Below are positions 9,873-18,957 of a stretch of DNA of 64,000 nt, piece by piece (within the stretch, counting starts at the first letter, position 1; each line of letters opens with the position of its first letter). Source of the DNA: JBBITI01 sp963735055 (lineage in GTDB: Bacteria; Chloroflexota; Dehalococcoidia; Dehalococcoidales; UBA2162). The notes below the pieces were generated by a model, which did not search any database, was not told the DNA's origin, and saw only the letters and a program-made list of their open reading frames with translations. Both the position numbers and the translations under genes were made by a program. The DNA is taken from NCBI GenBank assembly GCA_963735055.1, contig CAVTJN010000007.1, forward strand, positions 124,001-188,000, read 5' to 3'.

Positions 9873-11459
9873 TCAAACAGATTGCGCGTCGGCGGAGTCT
9901 GGGGTCAGCTCAAGAATCCGGTCGATTCGGAAAGTCCGGTCTTCCCGTCGGGCCAGGCAAAAGGCGCGGACACCCAGGTACGATTTGCCCTGGTATGCCA
10001 TTTCGCCGATTTCCAACGGGATAATGTCGCGGGTCGACTGTTCGTCATTGGGCTTCAGATAGACGATGTGTACGGGCGTCTTCTGCCGGAGTGCGGTCTC
10101 GAGCAATTCGATCTTCGCTTTCGTGGACAGAGTCCTCTCCGCCTCATCGTAGCGGCGCCCGGTAAGGAACTGCATCACCCGGAAGTCAGTCCGCACGTGC
10201 TGTTTCAGCAGCGGTTTCCGGAGCACCAGCCCTTCCAGGGTCGTGCACCGGCTCAGCGCGACATACGTCTGACCGTGCGCGAAAGTGCCCCGGCCGATGT
10301 CAACGACCACCCGGTCGAAGGTCTTGCCCTGACTCTTGTGGATGGTGACTGCCCAGGCGAGCATCAGCGGGTACTGCCGGAAACGGCCGATGACCTCCGA
10401 CTGCAACTGCCCGCCGGCGCTGAAGAAACGAAAGATTTCCCAGGTATAGGGCGTTATTTCAACGGTCTCGCCGTCGGCCAGTTCGGCCATCACAATATCC
10501 TGATTGCCCCGGGCGGCGATACCGGTGATCTTGCCGATAGTCCCGTTGACCCAGCGCTCCTCCGGGTCGTTATTGAGCATCATGATCTGAGCGCCGACCT
10601 TGACCTGGAGGTCGGTCCGCGTGGGGAGGTACTCCTTACCGAAGTCGCCCTCGATTTCGGCGTCGAATATGTGGAGCCGCGCCTTCAGCTTTGAGAGTTC
10701 GTCTTCGTTGATACGCCCGGCCATCTCGTTGGTGGTGGTCAGATAGATGTACATCTCGCCGCGCGGCGGTTGAAAATCGGGCAGGTAGCGCCGGTTGAGC
10801 AGCCGCAAACCGTCCTCGGTGATGGAGTTGTTACGGATGGCGTTGAGGAGATCGATGAAGGCCTGATCGTGCTGGCGGTAGACTTTCTCCAACTCGATAA
10901 ATTCCATGTTGAGCGGCGCAAACGACCGGGCGCTGTAGAAGTAGGGTGTTTCGTAGAGCGACCGGAAGGCAGCGCTTTCAGCGCTGCTGACTACCGGCGG
11001 CAACTGATACAGGTCGCCGATGAAGATCATCTGAATGCCGCCGAAAGGGGCCTCCGGATCCCGCCCGTTCAACCGAAGAAACCGGTCGACACAATCCAGC
11101 AGATCGGCCCGTACCATCGAGATTTCGTCAATAACGATAGTGTCGATCTTGCGGTAAACGCTGGCGGCTTCGTTTTTGGAACGGATCCGCCTTACGGTTT
11201 CCAGCGTGATATTGGGCTTGAAACCGAAAAAGGAATGAATGGTCTGGCCTTTCACATTAAGCGCAGCGACTCCGGTGGGGGCGAGCACGACGACTTGTTT
11301 GCGGGTATGGAGGCGGAAAAAGGACAGCAGAGTTGACTTGCCGGTCCCCGCCCGGCCGGTCACGAACACGCTGCGACCGGAGTCTTCCATAACTCTGAGG
11401 GCGCGTCGGAATCCGGCGTTGATCTCAATTTGAGGCGTTGGCGCCTTTTCCTGGGGCAT
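9873..11459 (-). CDS. PIF1-like superfamily 1 helicase with C-terminal WYL domain
   Basis: This 528-residue DNA helicase has Walker A TGRAGTGKST, motif Ia APTGVAALN, Walker B TIVIDEISMV, motif III GDLYQLPPV, and the late motifs VTIHKSQGKTFDRVVVD and YVALSRC. That order identifies the PIF1/RecD-like SF1B group, which unwinds DNA 5' to 3'. The last 80 residues (IELLETALRQKTPVHIVYL to FRIDRILEL) look like a WYL ligand-sensing domain, which is an unusual tail for such helicases. The start is taken at ATG 11459 (MPQEKAPTP); the frame runs open to 11540 without a good start. It may be co-transcribed with the MoxR and vWA genes downstream. Confidence 0.88.
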   Translation of the reverse strand: MPQEKAPTPQIEINAGFRRALRVMEDSGRSVFVTGRAGTGKSTLLSFFRLHTRKQVVVLAPTGVAALNVKGQTIHSFFGFKPNITLETVRRIRSKNEAASVYRKIDTIVIDEISMVRADLLDCVDRFLRLNGRDPEAPFGGIQMIFIGDLYQLPPVVSSAESAAFRSLYETPYFYSARSFAPLNMEFIELEKVYRQHDQAFIDLLNAIRNNSITEDGLRLLNRRYLPDFQPPRGEMYIYLTTTNEMAGRINEDELSKLKARLHIFDAEIEGDFGKEYLPTRTDLQVKVGAQIMMLNNDPEERWVNGTIGKITGIAARGNQDIVMAELADGETVEITPYTWEIFRFFSAGGQLQSEVIGRFRQYPLMLAWAVTIHKSQGKTFDRVVVDIGRGTFAHGQTYVALSRCTTLEGLVLRKPLLKQHVRTDFRVMQFLTGRRYDEAERTLSTKAKIELLETALRQKTPVHIVYLKPNDEQSTRDIIPLEIGEMAYQGKSYLGVRAFCLARREDRTFRIDRILELTPDSADAQSV

Positions 11460-11527
11460 GCTGTCATAGTAGCATCCCCGCACAAACGGGACCAAGTCTT
11501 GTTCCGGCGATCCGCCTCGCCAACGTT

Positions 11528-11555
11528 TTGACCGCGGCAAGGATTGCCCTATAAT
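11528..11555 (+). promoter_or_regulatory. Sigma70-type promoter for the aldolase gene
   Basis: TTGACC at 11528-11533 and TATAAT at 11550-11555 have a 16-base spacer. The GTG start of the aldolase is 41 bases downstream behind a GAGGAGG site. Confidence 0.7.
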
Positions 11556-11596
11556 GTCGTCGGCAGGCGCTGAAGCGAACGCTTGAGGAGGTTAAC

Positions 11597-12418
11597 GTGA
11601 AGCCAAATCGACTCAGGGAGTTATTGCGCACAGGCAAGCCAACAGTAGGCACGCATGTCATCATCCCGTGGCCGGGCATCATGGAGATCGTCGGCCAGAC
11701 CGGGGCATTCGATTACATCGAGTATGTCGGCGAGTACTCAACGTTCACCCCGGCGCAGCTTGAAGACTTCGGGCGGGCCATCGAGTTGTTCCCGAAGATG
11801 TCGGCGATGATGAAGGTCGAAGAGCAAACGCGGGGATTCATTGCCACCCGGGCTATCGACGCGGGTATTCAGAACGTGCTGTTCACGGATTGCCGGTCGG
11901 CGGATGATGTCAGGGAGTGCGTTCGTCTCGTCCGGTCGGAGACGCCTGAGGCCGGGGGAGTTCATGGCTGCGGCATGCGGCGCAGCACGGTATACGGCTC
12001 GGGCGGGACCAGTTACGGAGCGGGCAGTCCGCTTGAAGAATGGACGGCGGCGATGAACGAGGTGGTGGTGGCCATCATGATCGAGAAGAAGGGGGCGCTG
12101 GACAACCTGGACGAGATACTGTCGGTCAAAGGCGTCGATATGGTCCAGTTCGGCCCGGCTGACTACTCGATAAGTATCGGCAAACCGGGACAGACCCGTA
12201 GCCCGGACGTCCAGAAGGCGCACCGCGATATGATTGAGCTGGCGATCAAGAAAGGCGTTGCCCCCCGGGTGGAGGTCGGCAGCTTTGAGCAGGCGAAGCC
12301 ATTCCTGGAGATGGGAGTACGGCATTTCTGCATCGGCTGGGACACACTGGTCATTTCACAGTGGTGCCGCCAGCAGGGAGACGGGATCAAGGGACTGCTC
12401 GGGGAATTGGCCGCATGA
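11597..12418 (+). CDS. HpcH/HpaI aldolase family protein
   Basis: The 273-residue protein belongs to the HpcH/HpaI class II aldolases, metal-dependent enzymes that cleave or form 2-keto-3-deoxy and 4-hydroxy-2-oxo acids, usually releasing pyruvate. Visible family features are GTHVIIPWPGIMEIVGQTG near the N-terminus, the metal-binding MVQFGPADYS segment and VEVGSFEQAKPFLEMG. GTG at 11597 is chosen because GAGGAGGTTAAC precedes it. It overlaps the dehydrogenase gene (ATGA), so the pair probably acts in one pathway, with the keto acid from the aldolase being reduced by the next enzyme. Confidence 0.88.
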   Translation: MKPNRLRELLRTGKPTVGTHVIIPWPGIMEIVGQTGAFDYIEYVGEYSTFTPAQLEDFGRAIELFPKMSAMMKVEEQTRGFIATRAIDAGIQNVLFTDCRSADDVRECVRLVRSETPEAGGVHGCGMRRSTVYGSGGTSYGAGSPLEEWTAAMNEVVVAIMIEKKGALDNLDEILSVKGVDMVQFGPADYSISIGKPGQTRSPDVQKAHRDMIELAIKKGVAPRVEVGSFEQAKPFLEMGVRHFCIGWDTLVISQWCRQQGDGIKGLLGELAA

Positions 12419-13422
12419 CGCGTGATCCGGGGAGAACCGTAAAGCCGAAGGTCTTCGTGTGCCGGCCGATCGCGCCCGAGGCGCTGGAACTGATCGGCCG
12501 GACCGCTGAAATTGAGGTCTGGCCAGAGGAATTGCCGCCTCCGGCGGCGGTAATCACCGAAAAAGCGCGCGAAGCGGATGGGCTGCTGACCCTGTTGACC
12601 GATCGCATCGATGCCGCCACTATGCGCGAGGCTCCTCGATTGAGGGTGATCAGCAATATGGCCGTGGGCTACGACAATGTCGACGTGGCCGAAGCCACCA
12701 GGCGGCGTATCATTGTCGGGATCACGCCGGGGGTGCTCACCGAAACCAGCGCCGACTTTGCTTTCTCGCTGTTACTGGCGGCGGCCCGGCGCGTGGTTGA
12801 AGCAGACCGCTATACCAGACAGGGGCGGTGGAAGACGTGGAGCCCGATGGTGCTGCTGGGGCAGGATATACATGATGCCACGTTAGGTATCATAGGGCTG
12901 GGTAGGATCGGGAGCGAAGTGGCGCGGAGGGCCCGGGGTTTTAACATGAAAGTGATCTACCACTCGCGCGTCCGGCGCAGCCCCGAGCTGGAACAAGATC
13001 TCGGCGCGGAGTACGTTGCCCGTCTGCCCGATCTGCTGGAGAGGTCCGACTTCATCACCGTTCACGTACCGCTGACCGCGAATACCCGCCACTTGATCGG
13101 CGCCCGGGAGTTCGGCCTGATGAAGCCGTCGGCGGTCCTGGTCAATACCGCGCGTGGACCAGTGATCGACCAGCGGGCGCTCTATGAGGCGCTGCGTGAC
13201 GGCAAGATATTTGCGGCGGCGCTGGACGTCACGGAGACCGAGCCCATATCCATGGATGATCCGCTGTTGACCCTGGAAAACGTGATCATTGCGCCCCATA
13301 TCGCGAGCGCCAGCGTTCCGACCCGCCGCAAGATGGCGATGATGGCGGCGGAAAACCTGGTGGTGGGGTTGCGGGGTGGCGTGCCGCCCCATTGCGCTAA
13401 CCCGGAGGCACTCAGACAATAG
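12415..13422 (+). CDS. D-2-hydroxyacid dehydrogenase (glyoxylate/hydroxypyruvate reductase-like)
   Basis: The 335-residue enzyme has the Rossmann motif LGIIGLGRIGSEVARRA, the substrate-binding VGYDNVD, the catalytic Arg region VNTARGPVIDQ, the Glu in DVTETEP and the catalytic His in APHIASAS. It should interconvert 2-keto acids such as glyoxylate or hydroxypyruvate and D-hydroxyacids with NAD(P)H. The ATG at 12415 overlaps the aldolase stop by four bases; a longer frame opening at 12361 lies inside the aldolase gene and is rejected. The coupled arrangement suggests that the two gene products handle a shared keto acid. Confidence 0.92.
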   Translation: MTRDPGRTVKPKVFVCRPIAPEALELIGRTAEIEVWPEELPPPAAVITEKAREADGLLTLLTDRIDAATMREAPRLRVISNMAVGYDNVDVAEATRRRIIVGITPGVLTETSADFAFSLLLAAARRVVEADRYTRQGRWKTWSPMVLLGQDIHDATLGIIGLGRIGSEVARRARGFNMKVIYHSRVRRSPELEQDLGAEYVARLPDLLERSDFITVHVPLTANTRHLIGAREFGLMKPSAVLVNTARGPVIDQRALYEALRDGKIFAAALDVTETEPISMDDPLLTLENVIIAPHIASASVPTRRKMAMMAAENLVVGLRGGVPPHCANPEALRQ

Positions 13423-13444
13423 AAACTCCCATCCGGGCGCAATT

Positions 13445-14362
13445 TCACAGTTGAACGGGCGGCAACGAGTCCAGGATCTGCTTCATCCGCCGCGCGTTGG
13501 TGACGGCCCGGTCTTCGAAGCAGTTGTTGAACAGGACGTGGAGTTGGGTGGTCCGGACGGAGAGAGACTGGATCTTGGGGACCCATTCGGCAAGCTCATC
13601 GTCCCGGTACAGGTAGTTGAAGCGCCCGGCAGACGAAATACCCTTCTTCTCCCAGGTCTCGGCGTTACGGCCGTGAAATCTGACTACGCTGATATCGGAG
13701 GTGACCTCCGCCACCGGAGGCACGCTCGATCTGAAACCCTGGGGTTCATCGACACACACGAAGGGCAAGTTCCCGTCGCGAAGAAAACGCAGGGTGCGTT
13801 CCCGGTTCTTCTCGTTCAGCCAGGAATCGTGCCTGAATTCGACAACGACGCGATATTGCGGCAGCTTTTCCTGGCACGACAGTATGTATTGCCTGGACTC
13901 GTCGCCCGGGTAATACCATGACGGAAACTGGAAGAGAACGACGCCGAGCTTGCCGGCGCTGTCGAGGGGCAGGAGAGCGCCGGCAAACCGCGCCCAGAGT
14001 TCTTTGACCAACTCTCCGGGAAGGTCCTTCAGATACAGACTTGCCTTGTCCCGTATGTTCTCCGGGAAGGCCCCGCGGATGTCGGTGGGAAAGGCGGCCG
14101 GCGGCGTGGGATGCTGGGTAAACAACCGGAAGGCTTTGACGTCGAAGATAAAGCCATCAGCGGTCCGGTTTACCCACAGTCCGGTGACTTTTTCATTGGG
14201 TAGGGCGTAGTAGGTACTGTCCACTTCGACCACCCCGAACTGGCTGGCGTAAAATTGGAGCCTGGTCTCGGCGCTCTTTGCCCAGGAGGGGTAGAACCGT
14301 CCGGAGAGGATGAGGGTCGGGTCGGTCCAGGAACACGTACCGACCATTATTTTCGCCGTCAT
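13445..14362 (-). CDS. DUF72 (YecE-like) protein
   Basis: The 305-residue protein shows the DUF72 signatures: GTCSWTDP at the start, TRLQFYASQFGVVEVDSTYY, FPSWYY, VVEFRHDSW, and a late VLFNNCFEDRAVTNA. The fold is a TIM barrel and the family function is not settled. It converges with the hydroxyacid dehydrogenase gene and stands alone. ATG 14362 starts the family-typical N-terminus. Confidence 0.92.
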   Translation of the reverse strand: MTAKIMVGTCSWTDPTLILSGRFYPSWAKSAETRLQFYASQFGVVEVDSTYYALPNEKVTGLWVNRTADGFIFDVKAFRLFTQHPTPPAAFPTDIRGAFPENIRDKASLYLKDLPGELVKELWARFAGALLPLDSAGKLGVVLFQFPSWYYPGDESRQYILSCQEKLPQYRVVVEFRHDSWLNEKNRERTLRFLRDGNLPFVCVDEPQGFRSSVPPVAEVTSDISVVRFHGRNAETWEKKGISSAGRFNYLYRDDELAEWVPKIQSLSVRTTQLHVLFNNCFEDRAVTNARRMKQILDSLPPVQL

Positions 14363-14480
14363 GGTAGGAATTGTAGCACGGGTTGCGTCCCGGTTGTCCG
14401 TCCTTTGACGATTGATATCCCGGCGAACCGCGAGCCAGGCCGCGATATGAAAGCGGCACCATGCCGCCGGTGAGGCTGCC

Positions 14481-14510
14481 TTGACATGCCCGGACCGCCA
14501 ATATTATAAT
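14481..14510 (+). promoter_or_regulatory. Near-consensus promoter for the marR-ABC operon
   Basis: TTGACA at 14481-14486 and TATAAT at 14505-14510 have an 18-base spacer. Transcription would begin near 14517, exactly at an in-frame ATG, so a leaderless start is conceivable. Confidence 0.75.
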
Positions 14511-14543
14511 GTCAGAATGCAACAATTAGCTGGTGAAACGATT

Positions 14544-14999
14544 ATGCCACCCTCGCTGTCGGAGTGTGCGGAACAACTGCTGGAGGTCACTCCACTCATC
14601 ATGCGTCGAATCAGGGCCGAGATGCGGCGCCGGACGATGCCTGGCTTGTCGGTTCCGCAATTCCGGGCCCTCAACTATCTCAGGCAACACCCCGGAGCCT
14701 CACTTAATGTGGTGGCCGAGCATTTGGGGCTTACCCCGCCCACAGCCTCAAAGCTCATTCAGAAACTGGTCGCCGATAGAGTGGTCGCCCGTCGCGTCGC
14801 ATCCGACCGGCGTCGAGTGTGTCTATCACTGACACACTCCGGAATTACCGCCCTTTCGGTTGCGCGCGTGGAGACCCGCCAGCAACTCGCGGATGGTCTC
14901 AAGTGTCTCGCCAAAGAGGAAGCGGCGGCTTTACCGGTTGCCCTGCGCGGTCTGGGGCGGGCATTCTCACAAGGTGGTAATGATGTCAACGTATCTTAG
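14544..14999 (+). CDS. MarR family transcriptional regulator
   Basis: This 151-residue winged-helix regulator has LSVPQFRALNYLRQHPGAS, recognition helix LTPPTASKLIQKLVADRVV and wing SDRRRVCLSLT. It probably represses itself and the ABC exporter genes that follow and responds to a compound they export. The ATG at 14544 has GGTGA upstream; ATG 14517, at the predicted transcription start, is an alternative. The end overlaps the next gene by 20 bases, so they form an operon. Confidence 0.88.
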   Translation: MPPSLSECAEQLLEVTPLIMRRIRAEMRRRTMPGLSVPQFRALNYLRQHPGASLNVVAEHLGLTPPTASKLIQKLVADRVVARRVASDRRRVCLSLTHSGITALSVARVETRQQLADGLKCLAKEEAAALPVALRGLGRAFSQGGNDVNVS

Positions 15000-16782
15000 A
15001 CTTTACCGGTTCGTCTTCAAATACAGGGCACGCCTGACACTGGCCTGGGTTTGCCTGTTCGGCGCTGGGGCGTTCCTTCTTGTCAGCCCGCAACTACTGA
15101 AATGGGCGATCAACTACGGCATTGGCCAGGAGCACGCCAATCGCTTGCTGGTACTTATGATCGCTGCGCTGGCCATTTTCGCCGCGGCAGCGTTTCGCTC
15201 GATCTCTCAGTACGGACGACAGTACCTCGGTCAATGGCTGGGCCAGCGGGTCGCCTATGACCTGCGCAATTCGATCTACAACCGGTTGCAGAGGCTTTCC
15301 TTCGCCTATCATGACAGTCATCAAACCGGCCAATTGATGTCCCGGGCCACTCAGGACGTTGAGGCGGTGCAGATGTTTGTTCAGATGGGCGTACTTCAGG
15401 CCGCCTATTTCGTGTTAGTGCTGCTCGGGGCATCGATCTTGATGTTCATCAGCAACTGGCGGCTGGGCATGATCACCTTGCCTTTCTTTCTGGTAGTCGC
15501 CGTGAGTTCCGGATATTTCAGTGCTGTCCTTCGTCGCATCTGGACCCGGGTACAGAATGGCCTGGCCCGTCTTACCACGGTGCTTCAAGAGAATCTTTCC
15601 GGAGCCAGAGTGGTGAAATCATTCGGCCGGGAAGACGTCGAAGAGGCTAAATTCGACAAAGAGGCAGTGGCGCTTTTTCAGGATTCCTATGCGTCAACCA
15701 AACTCCAGTCATTCTCCGTTCCGGCGCTGGCCGGAGTCTGGATGCTGGGGATGGCGGTCACGATATGGTTCGGGGGCCGCGAGATCGCCGCCGGCCGCCT
15801 CACCGGAGGCGACCTGGCCGCCTTCGCCCTCTATCTGACGCTCCTGCAACAACCGGTGCGAGGGCTCGGTATGGTGGTGAACCAGATGGCCCGTGCCTAT
15901 TCCGCCGGCCAGCGTATTTTTGAGATTCTGGACGCCGAGTCGGCCGTGAAAGAAGCCCCCGGCGCGCCGGTGCTCTCAGACGTCAAAGGGCACGTTACTT
16001 TTGAACATGTCTCTTTTGCCTACAACCGGACCAGTCCGGTATTGAAGGACGTCAACATCGACGCCAAGCCGGGGCAGATTATCGCCCTCCTGGGGCCTCC
16101 CGGAAGCGGCAAGACGACGATCGTCAACCTGCTGCCGCGGTTCTATGACGTGACCGAAGGTGTTATCAAGATCGACGGAAAAGACGTCAGGTCCGTTTCG
16201 CTGGCTTCGCTGCGGAGATGTATGACCATCGTTCAGCAGGATATCTTCCTGTTCACTGGCACCATCAGAGACAACATCTGCTATGGCGTGCCCGACGCTA
16301 CGCCGGAGATGATTGAGCGAGCGGCGAAGGCGGCCAGGGTCCATGATTTCGTGGTTAACATGCCTCAGGGCTACGACACTTTCGTGGGAGAACGGGGGTT
16401 CACACTGTCCGGCGGCCAGAAACAGCGCGTGGCCATGGCCCGGACCCTGCTTCTCGACCCTCCGATCCTGATACTGGATGACTCGACTTCGAGCGTAGAC
16501 ACGGAAACGGAATTTCTGATCCAGCAGGCACTGCAGGAAGTAATGAAGGGAAGAACGTCCTTCGTGATTGCGCAGCGGCTGCGCACGGTCAAGATGGCCG
16601 ACGAGATCCTGGTGCTTAATCGGGGAGCCATCGTTGAACGAGGTCGCCACGAAGAGTTGCTAGAGCAGAATGGGTTTTACCGGCGTATTTACGATCTGGA
16701 GCTGCGCGACCAGGAAGAAGCGCTCAGCAAGCGGCCGGTTGCGGTTCCCGGCCAGGGCTTGCCGTCGGCCGCGGCCGACTAG
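14980..16782 (+). CDS. ABC exporter half-transporter A, degenerate catalytic site
   Basis: The 600-residue protein has a six-helix exporter domain (LTLAWVCLFGAGAFLLVSPQLL onward) and a nucleotide-binding domain. Walker A is GPPGSGKTT and the signature is LSGGQKQRVAMARTL. The residue after Walker B is Asp (LILDDSTSSVD) and the H-loop His is Gln (VIAQRLRT), so this subunit has lost the catalytic Glu and His. That is the pattern of the degenerate partner in heterodimeric exporters such as TM287/288 or BmrCD. It pairs with the next gene, 35 bases downstream. The start at ATG 14980 follows AAGGTGG; ATG 14983 is adjacent. Confidence 0.92.
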   Translation: MMSTYLRLYRFVFKYRARLTLAWVCLFGAGAFLLVSPQLLKWAINYGIGQEHANRLLVLMIAALAIFAAAAFRSISQYGRQYLGQWLGQRVAYDLRNSIYNRLQRLSFAYHDSHQTGQLMSRATQDVEAVQMFVQMGVLQAAYFVLVLLGASILMFISNWRLGMITLPFFLVVAVSSGYFSAVLRRIWTRVQNGLARLTTVLQENLSGARVVKSFGREDVEEAKFDKEAVALFQDSYASTKLQSFSVPALAGVWMLGMAVTIWFGGREIAAGRLTGGDLAAFALYLTLLQQPVRGLGMVVNQMARAYSAGQRIFEILDAESAVKEAPGAPVLSDVKGHVTFEHVSFAYNRTSPVLKDVNIDAKPGQIIALLGPPGSGKTTIVNLLPRFYDVTEGVIKIDGKDVRSVSLASLRRCMTIVQQDIFLFTGTIRDNICYGVPDATPEMIERAAKAARVHDFVVNMPQGYDTFVGERGFTLSGGQKQRVAMARTLLLDPPILILDDSTSSVDTETEFLIQQALQEVMKGRTSFVIAQRLRTVKMADEILVLNRGAIVERGRHEELLEQNGFYRRIYDLELRDQEEALSKRPVAVPGQGLPSAAAD

Positions 16783-16817
16783 CTCCCGCATGTTTCGATG
16801 AATAGGGGGGATTAAAT

Positions 16818-18758
16818 ATGGTTTTCGGAGGCTGGGGTGGTGGCGGCGGCGGTCCGGGTGGTGGCGGGGGAGGTGGTGGAGGCGGTGGATTCGGGCCCGG
16901 AGGTGGACTTCGCCGCGCCGTAGACGGTTGGTCAGACGAAAGCATTGGCAAGGCCTACGACCACAAGGTCGTGGTACGCCTTTCGAAGTATGCCAAGCCC
17001 TACAAATGGCGCGTGATCATCGCCATACTGGGCACTATCGTTTTCTCGTTTGCCTCGTACACGCAGCCTGCGGTAATCGGGAAAGCCATCGACTTCGCCA
17101 AGGCGGGGAATATGCCCGATCTGACCATGGCCGGCATTCAGCTCGTGGGCCTTGCTCTGTTGTCATGGCTGTCATACTACGGATACATGAGCACTACGGC
17201 CTGGATGGGCCATCGAATTCTTCTGACTCTGCGCCGGCAGATGTTTGCCCACCTTCAGAAGCTCTCGCTCAGCTTCTTCGACCGCAACGAGGTCGGCAGG
17301 GTCATGTCCCGTGTCCAAAACGACGTGACTTCTTTGCAGGAATTACTGACCTCGGGTTTCTTCACGATCCTGGCCGATTTTATCGGGCTGTCGGTCATCT
17401 TGTTCTGGATGTTCTCCCTGGACTGGCGTCTGGCGCTCTTGACCATGGCCGTCCTGCCTCTCCTGGTGCTGGTTCTCTGGTGGTGGCAGGAGCGTGCCAA
17501 GAAAGCTTTTGTCCAGGTGCGGCAGGCAATCTCTATAGTCAACACCAATCTTCAGGAGAATATCTCGGGTATAAGAGTGATCCAGAGTCTGAACCGCGAA
17601 GACGAAAACATGAAACGGTTCGACAAGGTGAACGAGAATAACCTGAACGCCAACGTGGAAGCGGCCCGTCTCACCGCCATGATCAATCCGGCGGTGGAAA
17701 TCTCGGTGGCGGTAGCCACGTCCGTCGTCATCGTCTACGGTGGTCTCCAGGTAGCCAACAACGCCCTCGATTTGGGCGTGATCGTCGCCTTTGCCCTTTA
17801 TGTGCAGCGCTTTTTCGATCCGGTGCGGGAACTGGTGATGCAGTACGCTCAACTTCAGCGTTCGATGGCGGGCGGTCAGCGTGCCTTCGAGGTCCTGGAC
17901 ACGAAGATCGAGGTGGCCGACAAGCCGGATGCCCAGCCTTTGCCCGCTATCCGGGGTCAGGTGGATTTCGACCACGTCGATTTCAGCTATGTGTCCGGCG
18001 TGCCGGTGATTCAGGACGCAAACCTTCACGTTTTGCCGGGCCAGACCATTGCCTTGGTCGGGCAGACCGGAAGCGGAAAGACTACCATGACGGCACTGGT
18101 CGCCCGTCTTTACGATGTCACCGGGGGCAGCATCAAGGTCGACGGGCATGACGTGCGAGACATCCAGCGAAATTCGCTTGCCCGGCAGATGGGCGTCGTG
18201 CTCCAGGATCCATTCCTGTTTTCGGGAACGGTAAAAGATAATATTCGCTACGGGCGTCCGGACGCCAGTGACGCTGACGTCGAGATCGCGGCCCGGGCGG
18301 TGGGGGCGCACGACTTCATTGTGCAGCTTGAGAATGGATACGACACTGTTCTGGAAGAGCGCGGCCAGAACATCTCGCTGGGGCAGCGGCAGCTGCTGAG
18401 CTTCGCTCGTGCTATTGCCGCCAATCCAAAGATCATCGTCCTGGATGAGGCAACGGCCCGGGTGGATAGTACAACCGAAGCGACCATCCAGCGGGCGCTG
18501 CGGGAACTGCTGAAGGGCCGGACCTCCTTCGTGATCGCTCACCGGTTGTCGACCATTCGCGGCGCCGACCGAATCGTGGCCATGCAAAACGGCCGTATCG
18601 TCGAGGAAGGCACTCACGCAGAATTATTGGCCTTAGACGGCGTGTATAGTCGCCTCTACAAGATGACCTACGAGTCAGAGCTGAAGGAAGGCGGGAATGG
18701 ACATGTGCCGGTTGGGATCGATGGACCCGTGCTCAAAGTCCAGGACGCTATCAGCTAG
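16818..18758 (+). CDS. ABC exporter half-transporter B, glycine-rich N-terminus
   Basis: The 646-residue protein is the catalytic partner of the preceding half-transporter. Walker A is GQTGSGKTT, Walker B has the catalytic Glu (IVLDEATARVD), and the H-loop His is kept (IAHRLSTI). Its signature is altered to ISLGQRQ, which is expected because that signature faces the degenerate site of subunit A. Before the membrane domain there is a run of about 30 residues made almost only of Gly with a few Pro, Phe and Trp. Together the pair should export a drug, lipid or peptide, probably under the MarR regulator. Confidence 0.92.
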   Translation: MVFGGWGGGGGGPGGGGGGGGGGGFGPGGGLRRAVDGWSDESIGKAYDHKVVVRLSKYAKPYKWRVIIAILGTIVFSFASYTQPAVIGKAIDFAKAGNMPDLTMAGIQLVGLALLSWLSYYGYMSTTAWMGHRILLTLRRQMFAHLQKLSLSFFDRNEVGRVMSRVQNDVTSLQELLTSGFFTILADFIGLSVILFWMFSLDWRLALLTMAVLPLLVLVLWWWQERAKKAFVQVRQAISIVNTNLQENISGIRVIQSLNREDENMKRFDKVNENNLNANVEAARLTAMINPAVEISVAVATSVVIVYGGLQVANNALDLGVIVAFALYVQRFFDPVRELVMQYAQLQRSMAGGQRAFEVLDTKIEVADKPDAQPLPAIRGQVDFDHVDFSYVSGVPVIQDANLHVLPGQTIALVGQTGSGKTTMTALVARLYDVTGGSIKVDGHDVRDIQRNSLARQMGVVLQDPFLFSGTVKDNIRYGRPDASDADVEIAARAVGAHDFIVQLENGYDTVLEERGQNISLGQRQLLSFARAIAANPKIIVLDEATARVDSTTEATIQRALRELLKGRTSFVIAHRLSTIRGADRIVAMQNGRIVEEGTHAELLALDGVYSRLYKMTYESELKEGGNGHVPVGIDGPVLKVQDAIS

Positions 18759-18787
18759 CCGCCGGTTTTCAGCATGTTGTTGCCGGT

Positions 18788-18822
18788 GAGAGACGGGGCC
18801 AGAAGCTCCGTCTCTCCTTTTT
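18788..18822 (+). terminator. Rho-independent terminator after the ABC exporter operon
   Basis: A 12-bp stem with one G-U pair (GAGAGACGGGGC / GCTCCGTCTCTC) and a CAGAA loop is followed by a T tract at 18818-18822, 30 bases after the exporter stop. Confidence 0.85.
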
Positions 18823-18957
18823 GGCAGCCGAAGCCTGCTATTTGAGTCAACCGTCGATTGACATCGCCTTCAGCGGAGGCGACAATGAATGGACTGTACT
18901 CCTCGGCAGCGACAGTTTTACTGGAATTGCCTGGCCGGGCGCACGGCGAGGTGAAGA

